Shown: in pieces, positions 27,240-35,775 of the stretch
Layout of the letters: every line of letters starts with the position of its first letter
Position numbering within the stretch: position 1 is the stretch's first letter
From: an uncultured Opitutales bacterium
GTDB taxonomy: Bacteria > Verrucomicrobiota > Verrucomicrobiia > Opitutales > Intestinicryptomonadaceae
Direction of reading: 5' to 3'
NCBI GenBank assembly: GCA_944390805.1
Contig: CALXQW010000021.1
Location: 1-47,569 of the forward strand
Length of the DNA: 47,569 nt
Translations under genes and position numbers: made by a program
Notes under the pieces: model-generated
What the model was told of the DNA's origin: nothing
Databases searched by the model: none
The model's input: only the letters and a program-made list of their open reading frames with translations

Positions 27240-27863
27240 ATGAGTGTGAGAACTGGCATACTGGGGGGAACTTTCGATCCTGTCCATGTTGCGCACATTG
27301 CTTTGGCGCAGGCAGCACTCAAGGGATTGTCGCTTGACGAAATATTTTTTGTGCCCGCCTACGAGGCTGCGCTAAGAACATCCACCGCATCTGCAAGCGC
27401 CGATGACAGGCTTAAGATGCTCTCTATTGCCGTGAGAAATTCCGGCTTGCCTGCGCGCATAATAACATTTGAGGTTGATCAGAATAGGCTGTGTTATTCC
27501 ATAGAAACTGCCCGATATTTAAAAGATAAGTTTCCCGATAGGGATTTCTTCTGGATAATAGGTTCAGACCACATAGCCAAGCTGCCTGCATGGAAAGATA
27601 TTGACGAACTATCCGGGCTGGTAAAATTTGCATGCGCAACCAGGCCCGAGAGCGGCTCGGAAAACGACGCAAAAAAAATGCTTCATCATTGCGGAACTCC
27701 CCGCGGAAAATTGCCCGAAGTATTAAAGATACCATTTTCTCCGCAACCAATAAGTTCAACATGCATTCGGAATGCGTTAAGAAACGGCAAAATTTCCGAT
27801 ATAGAATTTGCGCTCGACAAAGACGTGTTAAAATTCATTCTTTCAAAAAAACTCTATCGATAA
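27240..27863 (+). CDS. nadD: Nicotinate-nucleotide adenylyltransferase
   Basis: NadD joins ATP and nicotinate mononucleotide to give deamido-NAD, a step of NAD synthesis. The 207 residues carry the nucleotidyltransferase motif GGTFDPVHVAH (about 9-19) with the two active-site histidines, FFWIIGSDHIAKLPAWKDI and the C-terminal PISSTCIRNALRNG, which supplies the (S/T)xxxR triphosphate-binding motif. Length is normal. The ATG follows the mgtE stop by two bases and rsfS follows by three bases, so all three are cotranscribed. The nadD-rsfS pairing is widely conserved in bacteria. Confidence 0.96.
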   Translation: MSVRTGILGGTFDPVHVAHIALAQAALKGLSLDEIFFVPAYEAALRTSTASASADDRLKMLSIAVRNSGLPARIITFEVDQNRLCYSIETARYLKDKFPDRDFFWIIGSDHIAKLPAWKDIDELSGLVKFACATRPESGSENDAKKMLHHCGTPRGKLPEVLKIPFSPQPISSTCIRNALRNGKISDIEFALDKDVLKFILSKKLYR

Positions 27864-27866
27864 TTC

Positions 27867-28223
27867 ATGAAGCATCAGGAAGACGAAAAGACCCTGCAGA
27901 TAATAAAAAAATGCGCGGAAGCTCTTGCGGACAAAAAGGCCGAGCAGCTGAGAATATTGGATGTTCGGGGTAAATCGCCCATAACAAACTTTTTTGTGCT
28001 TGCCACTGCAAATTCCGAACCTCATATGAAAGCCCTCTGCGCCGAGGCAGACAAAGTTCTTAAGGAAAATTCTATAACCGCAGTTGGAAGAGACTTTACA
28101 GCAGGAAGCGGGTGGATGGTCATAGATGCCTTCGATTTCATGCTACATGTATTTACCGCGCAGCAAAGAGACGCTTACAGGCTCGATGCCCTCTGGAAAG
28201 ACGCTGAGGAAATTAAATTCTAA
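27867..28223 (+). CDS. rsfS: Ribosome silencing factor RsfS (Iojap/YbeB)
   Basis: RsfS binds ribosomal protein L14 on the large subunit and blocks subunit joining when nutrients run low. The 118 residues contain the family's core: LDVRGKSPITNFFVLATANSEPHMKAL and WMVIDAFDFMLHVFTAQQRDAYRLDALW. Length is normal for the family. It sits directly after nadD, the usual partner, and ends the mgtE operon. Only a weak hairpin (ACCGC/GCGGT, about 28324-28350) is seen downstream on this strand. Confidence 0.95.
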   Translation: MKHQEDEKTLQIIKKCAEALADKKAEQLRILDVRGKSPITNFFVLATANSEPHMKALCAEADKVLKENSITAVGRDFTAGSGWMVIDAFDFMLHVFTAQQRDAYRLDALWKDAEEIKF

Positions 28224-28270
28224 AATCCTAATTAACCTCGCGAAGGCTGTTTTGCTATTGTCCTTAGCCT

Positions 28271-28309
28271 AAAAAAAAAGAGGCGGAAAAACTCTCAAAT
28301 TTCGCCTCT
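28271..28309 (-). terminator. Terminator of the YjbR-like gene
   Basis: AGAGGCG (28279-28285) pairs with CGCCTCT (28303-28309), with inner AAA/TTT pairing. On the minus strand nine T follow (28271-28279). Confidence 0.85.
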
Positions 28310-28360
28310 GGGTTAAATATAATACCGCTTACTATTTATACCAATGCGGTTATTATACCA

Positions 28361-29038
28361 TCATTTTAAAGCCGCATTGAAACTATATTCCACTCTATCG
28401 TAAATTTCCTGCATAGGAATAGACGAGCTTAAATTCAAGCTTACCCAATGTTTCTTGTTCATGTGATAAGCGTTGAAATAATTTGTATTATCAACAGTCT
28501 CATTGAGAATACTAGGGTCTATTCTTAGATTTATTACCTCTACATTACTATCGGAATCTAATCCGAGCTTGCCTGACGGTAGAGCCATTAAAACTCCGTA
28601 CCACTTGCTATTATCCTGCCTTCTGAATACTGCTATTTTGGGGAATTTTTTCCAGAGAAATTGAGGGGAGTCTCCGTAAGTTTTCTTTATATGCAAAATC
28701 AGTTTGCGAGCACTTTTGCTTTTAAAGACAGATTTCTCAAAGCACCTTAAGGCAATTTTCTCAAGCAGAGTGCAATAAGCTTTGCGAACTCTGTTCACAA
28801 GGTCTCCCCTTGCCTCCTCAACAAGATGCAGGGAGTATTCCTCTCCATATTCTGTCTCTATCAGCTTTGTATCTACCTTTCCCTTTTTAGAGATCCGCAC
28901 AAACAGCTTAAATTGTCCGTCTAAAATGTCCTCTGAATAATTGTAGCAATTAGCAGAATAAGAGAATCCAAAGGCTCGCAATGATGGGAAGTTGCATTGC
29001 ATATCTTTAAATATTTCTTCCGCTAAATAATCTTTCAT
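28361..29038 (-). CDS. MmcQ/YjbR family protein with N-terminal extension
   Basis: The C-terminal half of these 225 residues (about 115-225) matches the YjbR/MmcQ fold: FPKIAVFRRQDNSKWYGVLMAL, then VINLRIDPSIL and FNAYHMNKKHWVSLNL, ending in YDRVEYSFNAAL. Such CyaY-like domains are called DNA-binding by analogy, but their cellular role is poorly known. The N-terminal half (about 1-110) carries an extra alpha/beta region that other bacteria often have fused to YjbR. It has no signal peptide and is a single gene closed by a strong terminator. Codon use looks somewhat more AT-rich than its neighbours, but not strikingly so. Confidence 0.85.
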   Translation of the reverse strand: MKDYLAEEIFKDMQCNFPSLRAFGFSYSANCYNYSEDILDGQFKLFVRISKKGKVDTKLIETEYGEEYSLHLVEEARGDLVNRVRKAYCTLLEKIALRCFEKSVFKSKSARKLILHIKKTYGDSPQFLWKKFPKIAVFRRQDNSKWYGVLMALPSGKLGLDSDSNVEVINLRIDPSILNETVDNTNYFNAYHMNKKHWVSLNLSSSIPMQEIYDRVEYSFNAALK

Positions 29039-29146
29039 TTAGATTTCAAACGATAGGGAAAAACTTTAATAGATGTCTTGTAGGTTGATTATATACAGTA
29101 GTAAAGGTAAAAAGATTTTGGAATCTGACTTGCTAAACAACAAAAG

Positions 29147-29187
29147 AAAACGGCCTGGAAGATAAGATATTCTTCCAAGCCGTTTTT
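29147..29187 (-). terminator. Strong bidirectional terminator after the GH36-like gene
   Basis: AAAACGGC (29147-29154) and GCCGTTTT (29179-29186) form the outer stem and TGGAAGA/TCTTCCA (29156-29162 / 29171-29177) the inner stem, with one C/A mismatch. T-runs occur on both sides, so it works in both directions. Confidence 0.92.
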
Positions 29188-29231
29188 AATTTGTTAAGTT
29201 CTTTAGCCTATCGAAAAAACTTACTATAAGT

Positions 29232-31448
29232 TTAGTCGAAACGGCGTGTTACAACAAACTTTGTGTATGGAGCATTTGCCTTCCAAAAACCTCCGCCCAA
29301 AGATACAAATCTCAAGCCAGGAGATACCGGCCTGCCCTTTTCGAGATAGAGAACAAAATCTCCGCCCTCGCGCAGCTTTATTGTACAGCCAGACTTCTTG
29401 GCATCTAAGAACACGACCGACGCTGGAGAAAGATACTTGCCGCTCAGTCCAATAACCGCCCAATCGTTTACAACAGGCGCTATGAGAATCAGCCTGCCGT
29501 CAAGCGGCTTTGGCAAATCAAAGTCAACCTTGCCCGAGAGCTTGCCACCCTTTCCGGCAAACCAATCGTACCAGACCAACCCCTGCTGCGGAATCTCCCA
29601 CTTTTCGGGCTTTGGCCTTATCATCATGCCGGCAAGCTTGTAGTCTTCCGGAGAAACCCACGCCTTCTGCGACGGATCTTTTATCGGATTTTGCTCCGCC
29701 ACAGTTGTAAGGCTCATACCGTTGGGGAATTTCGGATTCTTGTCTGGATTTTGCAATATATTATGCAACATAACCGCCGCGCAGCCGTTCGACAAGGGAG
29801 CAATAACCCTGTAGGGGGCATTCTTATCCGAAAGAGAATTTGCAAACATACTGTCAGGCAGCGGAACCGCGGGAGCAAGCGGGCGAAGGATTTCTCCGTC
29901 CCTATAGCAGAGGCGCATTATAAGCTCCTTATTGAAATCTTTCGGGTCGTCGGAAAGATACACAGGCGCCCCGGAAAGAGCCTTAGATATAGACATGTCT
30001 TTAGCTGCGGCATTGTCGCTTGAATGGAACATGTCGTGGTCGGGCCAGTACAGATTTCCCAACCAAACAGAATTGTGGTACGATTGGCGCAAGTGCGACA
30101 TCGCCGTATTCGGCTTCATCTTAAAATAATCAACCGAACACCTTATAACGGAACTGTTCTTTGAGTTGAAGAAAGTAGCCCCGCTATGTGCCATGCAACT
30201 TATAAGACCGTTCAATTTCTGGGCGCAAGCCTCCTCAAGGGCCTGTGAGCACCAGTTGTTGCTCTCTACGGCATTAGGCATCTTGCCCTTAGCCTTATTC
30301 AGGTAGCCCGTTTGAACATCTATCTTTACAAAATCAAAGCCGTAATCAGCAACCGAACCTATAAAGGCGTTGTAAAATTTCTTTGCACCGGCGCGTGTTT
30401 TGCCCGGAACAAGGGCTTTTTCAGATACCTTAACCAAATCGTCGTTAAGAGGCCCAAGATCGTTATTTACATCTATTCCATTCCAAAGACCGTAATGGCA
30501 GTGCCATATGCCAAACCATTTAATTTTATCCGGATTGCGCTTTGAAATGAGCTTCTCCCAACCGTTCGGGAAACGTTTTTCATCTGGAGCAAAACTCTTT
30601 AACCTGAGTTTCTCCTCCTGCTGAAAACCATCGTCTACAAGCATCCACCTGACGGGAACTCCGCTTTTTTCTATTTTGTCAACAGTCTCGCAAAGCAAAT
30701 CAAGGCTTATATTTTTGTGGTACTGCTCCCAACTGCACCACCCCAGATATTTGAACTGCTCCGGCAAAGCTTTCTCAGATATGAATTTGAAAGAATTCTC
30801 CATTCCATCGAGCTTGGAAGCCTCAAGCCATGCAAGGCGTACGGCTTCGTATGGATTGTCCGCAGTTGCCCAAACCAAAAGCGGAACATTGCCCGAAAGA
30901 TTGTCTGTGCCAAAATTGCAAGACTTAACCGTAAGAGAGGAATCCTCTCCCGCATACAACCACGACATTGCCTTGCGCGAGGTTATCGGGAGTATTGCCG
31001 TATATTCCGAATCTGAAATCTTCAGCAGAGCATATACTCCGCCCTCTCTGCCAGCACTTACATATACGGCGTCCTGCGCGGGGCTTTTGCCGAACTCAGC
31101 ACCAAAGTCCTCTCCAACTATCCACGGATTCAAACGGTTTGCTACATACGGAAAAACCTTAGAGTACTGTCCGTCGGCCGACGCAAACCATAGTTTTTCA
31201 AATTTTGGCAATAGTATTCTGCGCGACAAATCAACGCCGTCTATCTTACCTGTTCCCTTGAAATTCCGCTCAACCGCAACGCCATTCTTTGCGGTTCGCA
31301 TGTCGAGAAGATTGTCTCCGACAAAAACATCGTCAGGATTTGCCGCATCGCCTGAAGTTCCTGTTGCACAGCATGAGCACAGCACAACACTCAGCGCCGC
31401 AACAGATGCAAATAATAAGCTTTTTCCTTTTAGAATTATCTGGTCCAT
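29232..31448 (-). CDS. Exported alpha-galactosidase / raffinose-synthase-like lipoprotein (GH36)
   Basis: About 738 residues from ATG 31448. The start region is a lipoprotein signal (hydrophobic SLLFASVAALSVVL then Cys-Ser-Cys-Cys). Motifs of the raffinose synthase / Sip1 branch of GH36 are present in order: LGWCSWEQYH near residue 234, WMLVDDGFQ near 270, FDFVKIDVQ near 374 with the probable nucleophile Asp, and RCSVDYF near 436 with the probable acid/base Asp. It should cleave or transfer alpha-galactosyl units outside the cytoplasm. The frame is open to 31517, but the earlier Met codons put an unlikely polar stretch before the signal; 31460 is an equally possible start. It is monocistronic, followed by a strong terminator. 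Confidence 0.87.
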   Translation of the reverse strand: MDQIILKGKSLLFASVAALSVVLCSCCATGTSGDAANPDDVFVGDNLLDMRTAKNGVAVERNFKGTGKIDGVDLSRRILLPKFEKLWFASADGQYSKVFPYVANRLNPWIVGEDFGAEFGKSPAQDAVYVSAGREGGVYALLKISDSEYTAILPITSRKAMSWLYAGEDSSLTVKSCNFGTDNLSGNVPLLVWATADNPYEAVRLAWLEASKLDGMENSFKFISEKALPEQFKYLGWCSWEQYHKNISLDLLCETVDKIEKSGVPVRWMLVDDGFQQEEKLRLKSFAPDEKRFPNGWEKLISKRNPDKIKWFGIWHCHYGLWNGIDVNNDLGPLNDDLVKVSEKALVPGKTRAGAKKFYNAFIGSVADYGFDFVKIDVQTGYLNKAKGKMPNAVESNNWCSQALEEACAQKLNGLISCMAHSGATFFNSKNSSVIRCSVDYFKMKPNTAMSHLRQSYHNSVWLGNLYWPDHDMFHSSDNAAAKDMSISKALSGAPVYLSDDPKDFNKELIMRLCYRDGEILRPLAPAVPLPDSMFANSLSDKNAPYRVIAPLSNGCAAVMLHNILQNPDKNPKFPNGMSLTTVAEQNPIKDPSQKAWVSPEDYKLAGMMIRPKPEKWEIPQQGLVWYDWFAGKGGKLSGKVDFDLPKPLDGRLILIAPVVNDWAVIGLSGKYLSPASVVFLDAKKSGCTIKLREGGDFVLYLEKGRPVSPGLRFVSLGGGFWKANAPYTKFVVTRRFD

Positions 31449-31576
31449 CTGATTATGCATTAAAAAAGATATCATGGTAGATAATTTACATTTTTCCGCG
31501 AGAAAAAAATTACGCATATTCGACTAAAAAAATACTAGTCTTATTTTGCCAACAATACTTGTTTTATAATACAAAA

Positions 31577-31604
31577 ATAAAAAAGCCGCCTTATTAAAGG
31601 CGGC
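31577..31604 (-). terminator. Terminator of the PEP-CTERM gene
   Basis: GCCGCCTT (31585-31592) and AAGGCGGC (31597-31604) form a perfect 8-bp stem with a 4-base loop. On the minus strand a T-rich tract follows. Confidence 0.92.
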
Positions 31605-31622
31605 CTTAAGGAATCTGAAAGA

Positions 31623-32657
31623 TTACTTTCTGCGTCTAAAGAATATAAAGCCCAAGGCCGCAATGCCAAATAGCATGGCATATTCTGCGGGTTCCGGAAC
31701 CACTACGGGAGATGTTTTTACCATATCTAAAATTCCGTAATCTGTGGAAAGGAACGAAGAAGACCGTATTTCTTTAGTTATAGTGTCGTACTCCATTACA
31801 GAATAATCGCTGTACAAAACAAACAGAGAATAATCGTCTCCTCCCCATATAGACAATATATCTTTCCCGTCTGAAGCTACAGACATGGTATCCACGCTTA
31901 TAACATTGGTTTTTGGATCTTTCACTTGGTAGAAATATACGGTACCGTCGGCACTAAGGCATGCAAGTTGATCCGTAACTTCAGAATCGTACGGAGCAGA
32001 GAACACCCCCGTGGTAAAATCTTTCCATTCGACAACGTCTACGTCCCACCGCGGGGCCTGAGCATAGTCTTCAACTCTATAAACTGGAAAAGACGTATCT
32101 GCATTGGTGGGCATCTTATAGCGGTAAATGGATGAGAAGATATGTTCCCCTCCCAAGGCGTCCTTATTGTACCTGTTTACGAGAGCTATAAGCACTCCGT
32201 CCGTGGATGCTGAGTTTATCGCAACAACCCTGTCTATATATTCCGTAGTACCGCTCGAGGCAACAAATACGGATCCGAAATTGGCGGGCAGAGACCTTGG
32301 CAACTCCCCACCCGAAGATACACCAGAAGTAAGGGGATCTGCATAGGTGTTCACTGTAAAATAATTGTAATCCTCCTCCGGAGTATTACGCTGTAGAAGC
32401 ATTCCAGGAAGGCCGTTTTGGTTGGGAACCAATCCGTTTCCGTAAGCTATGCTGTTTGCGCCGTCGTAAGCCGAAGTTTGAAGGCTAACGTAGCCAAGCT
32501 GGTTGAAGGACGAGTCAAAGAACATCAATACTCTCTGGCTTCCCCCTCCGGAAATGGATCCAAGCGCTATATATTCCGCATTATCCCACTGGGCAAACAG
32601 CGAAGATAGCGCTAGTATCGGATATGCAAGGCATATGTATAAGAATTTCATTTTCAT
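31623..32657 (-). CDS. PEP-CTERM sorted exported protein
   Basis: From ATG 32657 the protein has about 344 residues: a signal peptide (MKMKFLYICLAYPILALSSLFA, cleavage before Gln), a mature region of probable beta strands with Ser/Thr/Gly richness, and the C-terminal sorting tail VVPEPAEYAMLFGIAALGFIFFRRRK. That tail has the Pro-Glu-Pro motif, hydrophobic helix and basic end recognised by the exosortase/PEP-CTERM system, typical of exopolysaccharide-producing Gram-negatives including Verrucomicrobia. Repeated strand-and-turn spacing suggests a beta-propeller-like body, by eye only. No exosortase is in the window. The frame is open to 32711, but the extra residues come before a complete signal peptide and are rejected. 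Confidence 0.88.
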   Translation of the reverse strand: MKMKFLYICLAYPILALSSLFAQWDNAEYIALGSISGGGSQRVLMFFDSSFNQLGYVSLQTSAYDGANSIAYGNGLVPNQNGLPGMLLQRNTPEEDYNYFTVNTYADPLTSGVSSGGELPRSLPANFGSVFVASSGTTEYIDRVVAINSASTDGVLIALVNRYNKDALGGEHIFSSIYRYKMPTNADTSFPVYRVEDYAQAPRWDVDVVEWKDFTTGVFSAPYDSEVTDQLACLSADGTVYFYQVKDPKTNVISVDTMSVASDGKDILSIWGGDDYSLFVLYSDYSVMEYDTITKEIRSSSFLSTDYGILDMVKTSPVVVPEPAEYAMLFGIAALGFIFFRRRK

Positions 32658-32776
32658 AGCACATAAAAAAAATACAATATTCAAGAACTTTGCAACTTTA
32701 TTTTTTTCCATATAGTCGAAATATTAAAAATCTTACATTTATAAGACAAAAATTTAATATACCGCATTGTCTTGGC

Positions 32777-32796
32777 AGTGCAACAAGCAATGCACT
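32777..32796. repeat. Inverted repeat upstream of the YgiQ-like gene
   Basis: AGTGCA-N8-TGCACT is a perfect 6+6 inverted repeat in the divergent spacer between the PEP-CTERM gene and the radical SAM gene. It may be an operator; no supporting site was found elsewhere. Confidence 0.3.
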
Positions 32797-32847
32797 TACT
32801 TTTTAGGGGCACTTGAATCTTGAAAAACGCAATATTTGGCAAAATAT

Positions 32848-34557
32848 ATGAAGGAGATGGATAAATCCGACCTGACAAAATTTGTACCAGCCACACGGGA
32901 AGAAATGCTCGCGCGCGGTTGGAATGAGATAGACATTCTCATAGTCAGCGGAGATGCATACATAGACCACCCTACATTCGGCCCACCCTTGATAGCAAGA
33001 ATACTGCTCGACGCCGGATACAGGGTTGGATTTATCCCACAACCAGACTGGAAAAATCCGGATAGCCTAAAGATTTTCGGTCGGCCTCTGCTTGGCTGCG
33101 GAATATCCAGCGGCAATATGGACTCCATGGTAAAGCTCTACACCGCCGGACGCCGCCTTCGCCGCGAAGACATGTTTTCTGAAAACGGCAAAACCGGAAT
33201 GTGCCCTCCGCATGCATCCGTAGTCTACAGCCAGCTTGCAAAAAGGGCTTTTCCGGGAATTAGCGTAGTGTTGGGCGGAGTTGAAGCCAGCCTCAGGAGA
33301 TTTGCCCATTACGACTATTGGCAGGATAAAATGCGCCCGTCTATCCTGGTGGATTCAAAGGCCGACATACTCTGCTACGGCATGGGAGAAATAACTATGC
33401 CCGAAATATTCTTACGCATAAAAAGCGGCAAACATCTCGGCGGCATAAGGGGCACATGCCGGTATCTTGGCGGAAATGAATCTACCGCATACAAGATTGA
33501 CGATACTTGCCTTGAGCTCCCCTCTTACGAAGAATTCATTTCAGACAAAACCGCCATAATGCGACAAACAAAAATTGTAGAGAGGGAGTCTAATCCGTGG
33601 AACGCGAGGAAACTTTTACAATGGACAAACGGTCGCCTTATCGTGGCGGAGCCTCCTCGCGAACCTATGACATCCGAGCAGTTCGACAAAGTCTCTGAGC
33701 TCCCGTTTGCCATGAGGCCCCATCCCATGTATAAAGGAAGGATAGGCGCATGGGAGATGATAAAAGATTCAGTTACGGTCGTGCGCGGATGCCCCGGCGG
33801 ATGTGCATTTTGCGGGCTTGTGTGCCATCAGGGCAGGCAGATTGTCTCAAGAACGCCGCAAAGTGTTTTGCGCAGCGTAGAAAAGCTTACAAAGGAGCCA
33901 TTCTTCAAGGGTACAGTCAGCGATTTGGGCGGAGCAGCCGGAAATATATATCTCCACAGGCCTAAAGACCAAAATATCTGCCGCAAATGCCGTAGATATT
34001 CCTGCATATTCCCTTCGCTATGCCCTAACTACAACGCAGACGAAAAACCCCTTATCGATCTGCTAAACAAGGTTGCCGCATTGCCAAAGGTAAAACATGT
34101 CTTTATAAATTCCGGCATAAGACTTGATTTGGCTCTTCTGCAAAGGCGCCAGACGGAAAAAATTATAATGGAAAACACCGGAGGACAGATAAGTGTTGCC
34201 CCAGAACACATGGACGCCGATGTCCTTAGGCTCATGCGCAAAGGCAAGCCAGAAGAATTCGACAAGTTTAAAGAGATATTTGAACAGGCAAATAAAAAAG
34301 CCGGGAAGAGACAATTTATGGTTCCATATTTCATATCGAACTTTCCGGGCTGCACAGAATCTCAGGCAAAAAAAGTGTACGATTACCTTGAAAAGAACCA
34401 TCTAAAGGTTCAGCAAATGCAAGATTACATTCCGCTTCCTATGACGATGGGCTGCGCAATGTACTGTTCAGAAACCGCACCAGATGGAACTCCAATAAAA
34501 GTAAACAAGGGGCTTGCCCAAAGACGAACGCAGCGCAACATGCTAAGAAAACGTTAA
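32848..34557 (+). CDS. ygiQ: YgiQ-type radical SAM protein (UPF0313)
   Basis: About 570 residues from ATG 32848. The N-terminal region IDILIVSGDAYIDHPTFGPPLIARILLDAGYRVGFIPQPDW is typical of the UPF0313/YgiQ family. The radical SAM cluster motif CPGGCAFC is near residue 313-320 within TVVRGCPGGCAFCGLVCHQGR. A second cysteine cluster, NICRKCRRYSCIFPSLCPN, follows near 375-392, and SVAPEHMDADVL near 450. The reaction of the family is not established. It has no signal peptide and is cytoplasmic. The frame is open from TTG 32836, and another ATG lies at 32857; the spacer has no clear Shine-Dalgarno, so the start is uncertain within 20 bases. It is monocistronic and convergent with the pseudopilin gene. 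Confidence 0.93.
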   Translation: MKEMDKSDLTKFVPATREEMLARGWNEIDILIVSGDAYIDHPTFGPPLIARILLDAGYRVGFIPQPDWKNPDSLKIFGRPLLGCGISSGNMDSMVKLYTAGRRLRREDMFSENGKTGMCPPHASVVYSQLAKRAFPGISVVLGGVEASLRRFAHYDYWQDKMRPSILVDSKADILCYGMGEITMPEIFLRIKSGKHLGGIRGTCRYLGGNESTAYKIDDTCLELPSYEEFISDKTAIMRQTKIVERESNPWNARKLLQWTNGRLIVAEPPREPMTSEQFDKVSELPFAMRPHPMYKGRIGAWEMIKDSVTVVRGCPGGCAFCGLVCHQGRQIVSRTPQSVLRSVEKLTKEPFFKGTVSDLGGAAGNIYLHRPKDQNICRKCRRYSCIFPSLCPNYNADEKPLIDLLNKVAALPKVKHVFINSGIRLDLALLQRRQTEKIIMENTGGQISVAPEHMDADVLRLMRKGKPEEFDKFKEIFEQANKKAGKRQFMVPYFISNFPGCTESQAKKVYDYLEKNHLKVQQMQDYIPLPMTMGCAMYCSETAPDGTPIKVNKGLAQRRTQRNMLRKR

Positions 34558-34868
34558 TTTATATTTAGATTTCCAGAATATAGATTTTCCATATATATTA
34601 TTCCTCTATTCGGTTAACCCGACAAGAAAACTTATCATCTTCTCAACATAAAATTCTTTAACATATATACATTAAATCTAATAATATAAATCTATATTCC
34701 ACATCTTATTCCACAACAAAAACGGCTCTGGGATTTTAAAAATATTTCAAAAAATATACAAATTATTTTTAATATAAAATATCTATTTTACATAAAATTA
34801 AACTTATTCCAAAACAAAAAAAGGCGGTTTCTGCAAACCGCCTAAAAGTAAGATATGGAACTTTAAAA
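34558..34868. other. AT-rich spacer between convergent genes, with degenerate direct repeats
   Basis: No gene is seen. The spacer is strongly AT-rich. TATTCCACA occurs twice 12 bases apart (34695-34703 and 34707-34715), and a related CTTATTCCA-A/C-AACAAAAA block occurs near 34705-34725 and again near 34803-34823, next to the pseudopilin terminator. These may be chance in such skewed sequence. Confidence 0.45.
34816..34843 (-). terminator. Terminator of the pseudopilin gene
   Basis: AGGCGGTTT (34822-34830) and AAACCGCCT (34835-34843) form a 9-bp stem with a 4-base loop. On the minus strand a run of seven T follows. Confidence 0.92.
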
Positions 34869-35570
34869 TTACTTTCTATCTCCCATTCCCTTGAGAATGT
34901 TCTCAGAACCACCGCGTATAGCCTGGGCGATATTCATCGTACGCTGAGTGCCGTCATATATGGTCAACATACCCTGGCCGCTGTTCTCGTCTTTGAGGGA
35001 ATCATACCATTCTATGTGACCGTCAACATATGCTATGTGGCCGCCGTCGGCGCCGAATACGCCTTCGTTCTGATCCCAATAGCCGTTGCCTTTAAGACCG
35101 CGCGTCCAGAGCAGTGGAGTGTTGCCAGGAGCATTGTGCAAAGTTGCATTTGCAACTTCCCAGCTTACAGGATATTTTACAAAATCCCTGTTTATGCTCC
35201 AGTTGTTACCGCGCTTTTCAGCTATCGTTATAGGCATTCCAGCCTCTTCCATGGCAACTCTCTCCATCACCAAGGGGTCAAAATCCAAAAGCCAGAATGA
35301 CGGATCGTTTAGATCCTCTTTCTCAGCCAAGACAGCAGCCCACTCGTAAATATTCTTCTTTACAAGCATTCTCGGCTTAGAACCCATCTTTGCGTAAGAC
35401 AACCATGCCTTCGCTACGCCCGAAGCTTGGTTGGATGATTTCAGTTTATTCACCTGCTTGAATGCCCCACCCAATGCGGGGAATATCAAACTTGAGAGAA
35501 CGCCTATGATTGCTATAACGATTAGCAATTCAACCAACGTGAACGCCTTTTTATTAGATTTAATTTTCAT
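34869..35570 (-). CDS. Type II secretion / type IV pilin-like pseudopilin
   Basis: About 233 residues from ATG 35570. MKIKSNKKAFTLVELLIVIAIIGVLSSLIFPAL is a textbook prepilin N-terminus: basic leader, cleavage before Phe, N-methylation site and the +5 Glu, then the hydrophobic helix. The C-terminal part has FGADGGHIAYVDGHIEWYD, resembling the Gly-His...Asp-Gly-His motif of the prepilin-like proteins that are greatly expanded in Verrucomicrobia and Planctomycetes. Those orphan pseudopilins are thought to be exported by a type II-like system, but their role is not known. No prepilin peptidase or secretion ATPase is nearby. The frame is open to 35642, but the longer N-terminus would bury the leader and is rejected. 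Confidence 0.9.
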   Translation of the reverse strand: MKIKSNKKAFTLVELLIVIAIIGVLSSLIFPALGGAFKQVNKLKSSNQASGVAKAWLSYAKMGSKPRMLVKKNIYEWAAVLAEKEDLNDPSFWLLDFDPLVMERVAMEEAGMPITIAEKRGNNWSINRDFVKYPVSWEVANATLHNAPGNTPLLWTRGLKGNGYWDQNEGVFGADGGHIAYVDGHIEWYDSLKDENSGQGMLTIYDGTQRTMNIAQAIRGGSENILKGMGDRK

Positions 35571-35712
35571 AAATATATTAGAGTAAACAGTTGTTAAGAA
35601 GAAGTTTCCCTTGTTGTGCCTTAAATTCTGACCAGACCGCACCTTTTTGCAAGAATATTTTATGTTTTTTTAATTTTTATATCTGTATAAAAATATAAAT
35701 ACCTCCGCATAC

Positions 35713-35742
35713 AAAAAACGTGCGCGGAAGTATCCGCGCACG
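35713..35742 (-). terminator. Terminator of the lptF/G-purD-glyA operon
   Basis: CGTGCGCGGA (35719-35728) and TCCGCGCACG (35733-35742) form a perfect 10-bp stem with a 4-base loop. On the minus strand six T follow. Confidence 0.95.
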
Positions 35743-35775
35743 CGCAAATTATATAAACCTATCCGCAAAAAACGG

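Noticed and set aside
34695..34823. TATTCCACA and CTTATTCCA-type repeats considered as a CRISPR or attachment-site remnant
   Set aside because: The repeats are too short, degenerate and unevenly spaced, in strongly AT-rich DNA; no cas or integrase gene is present.
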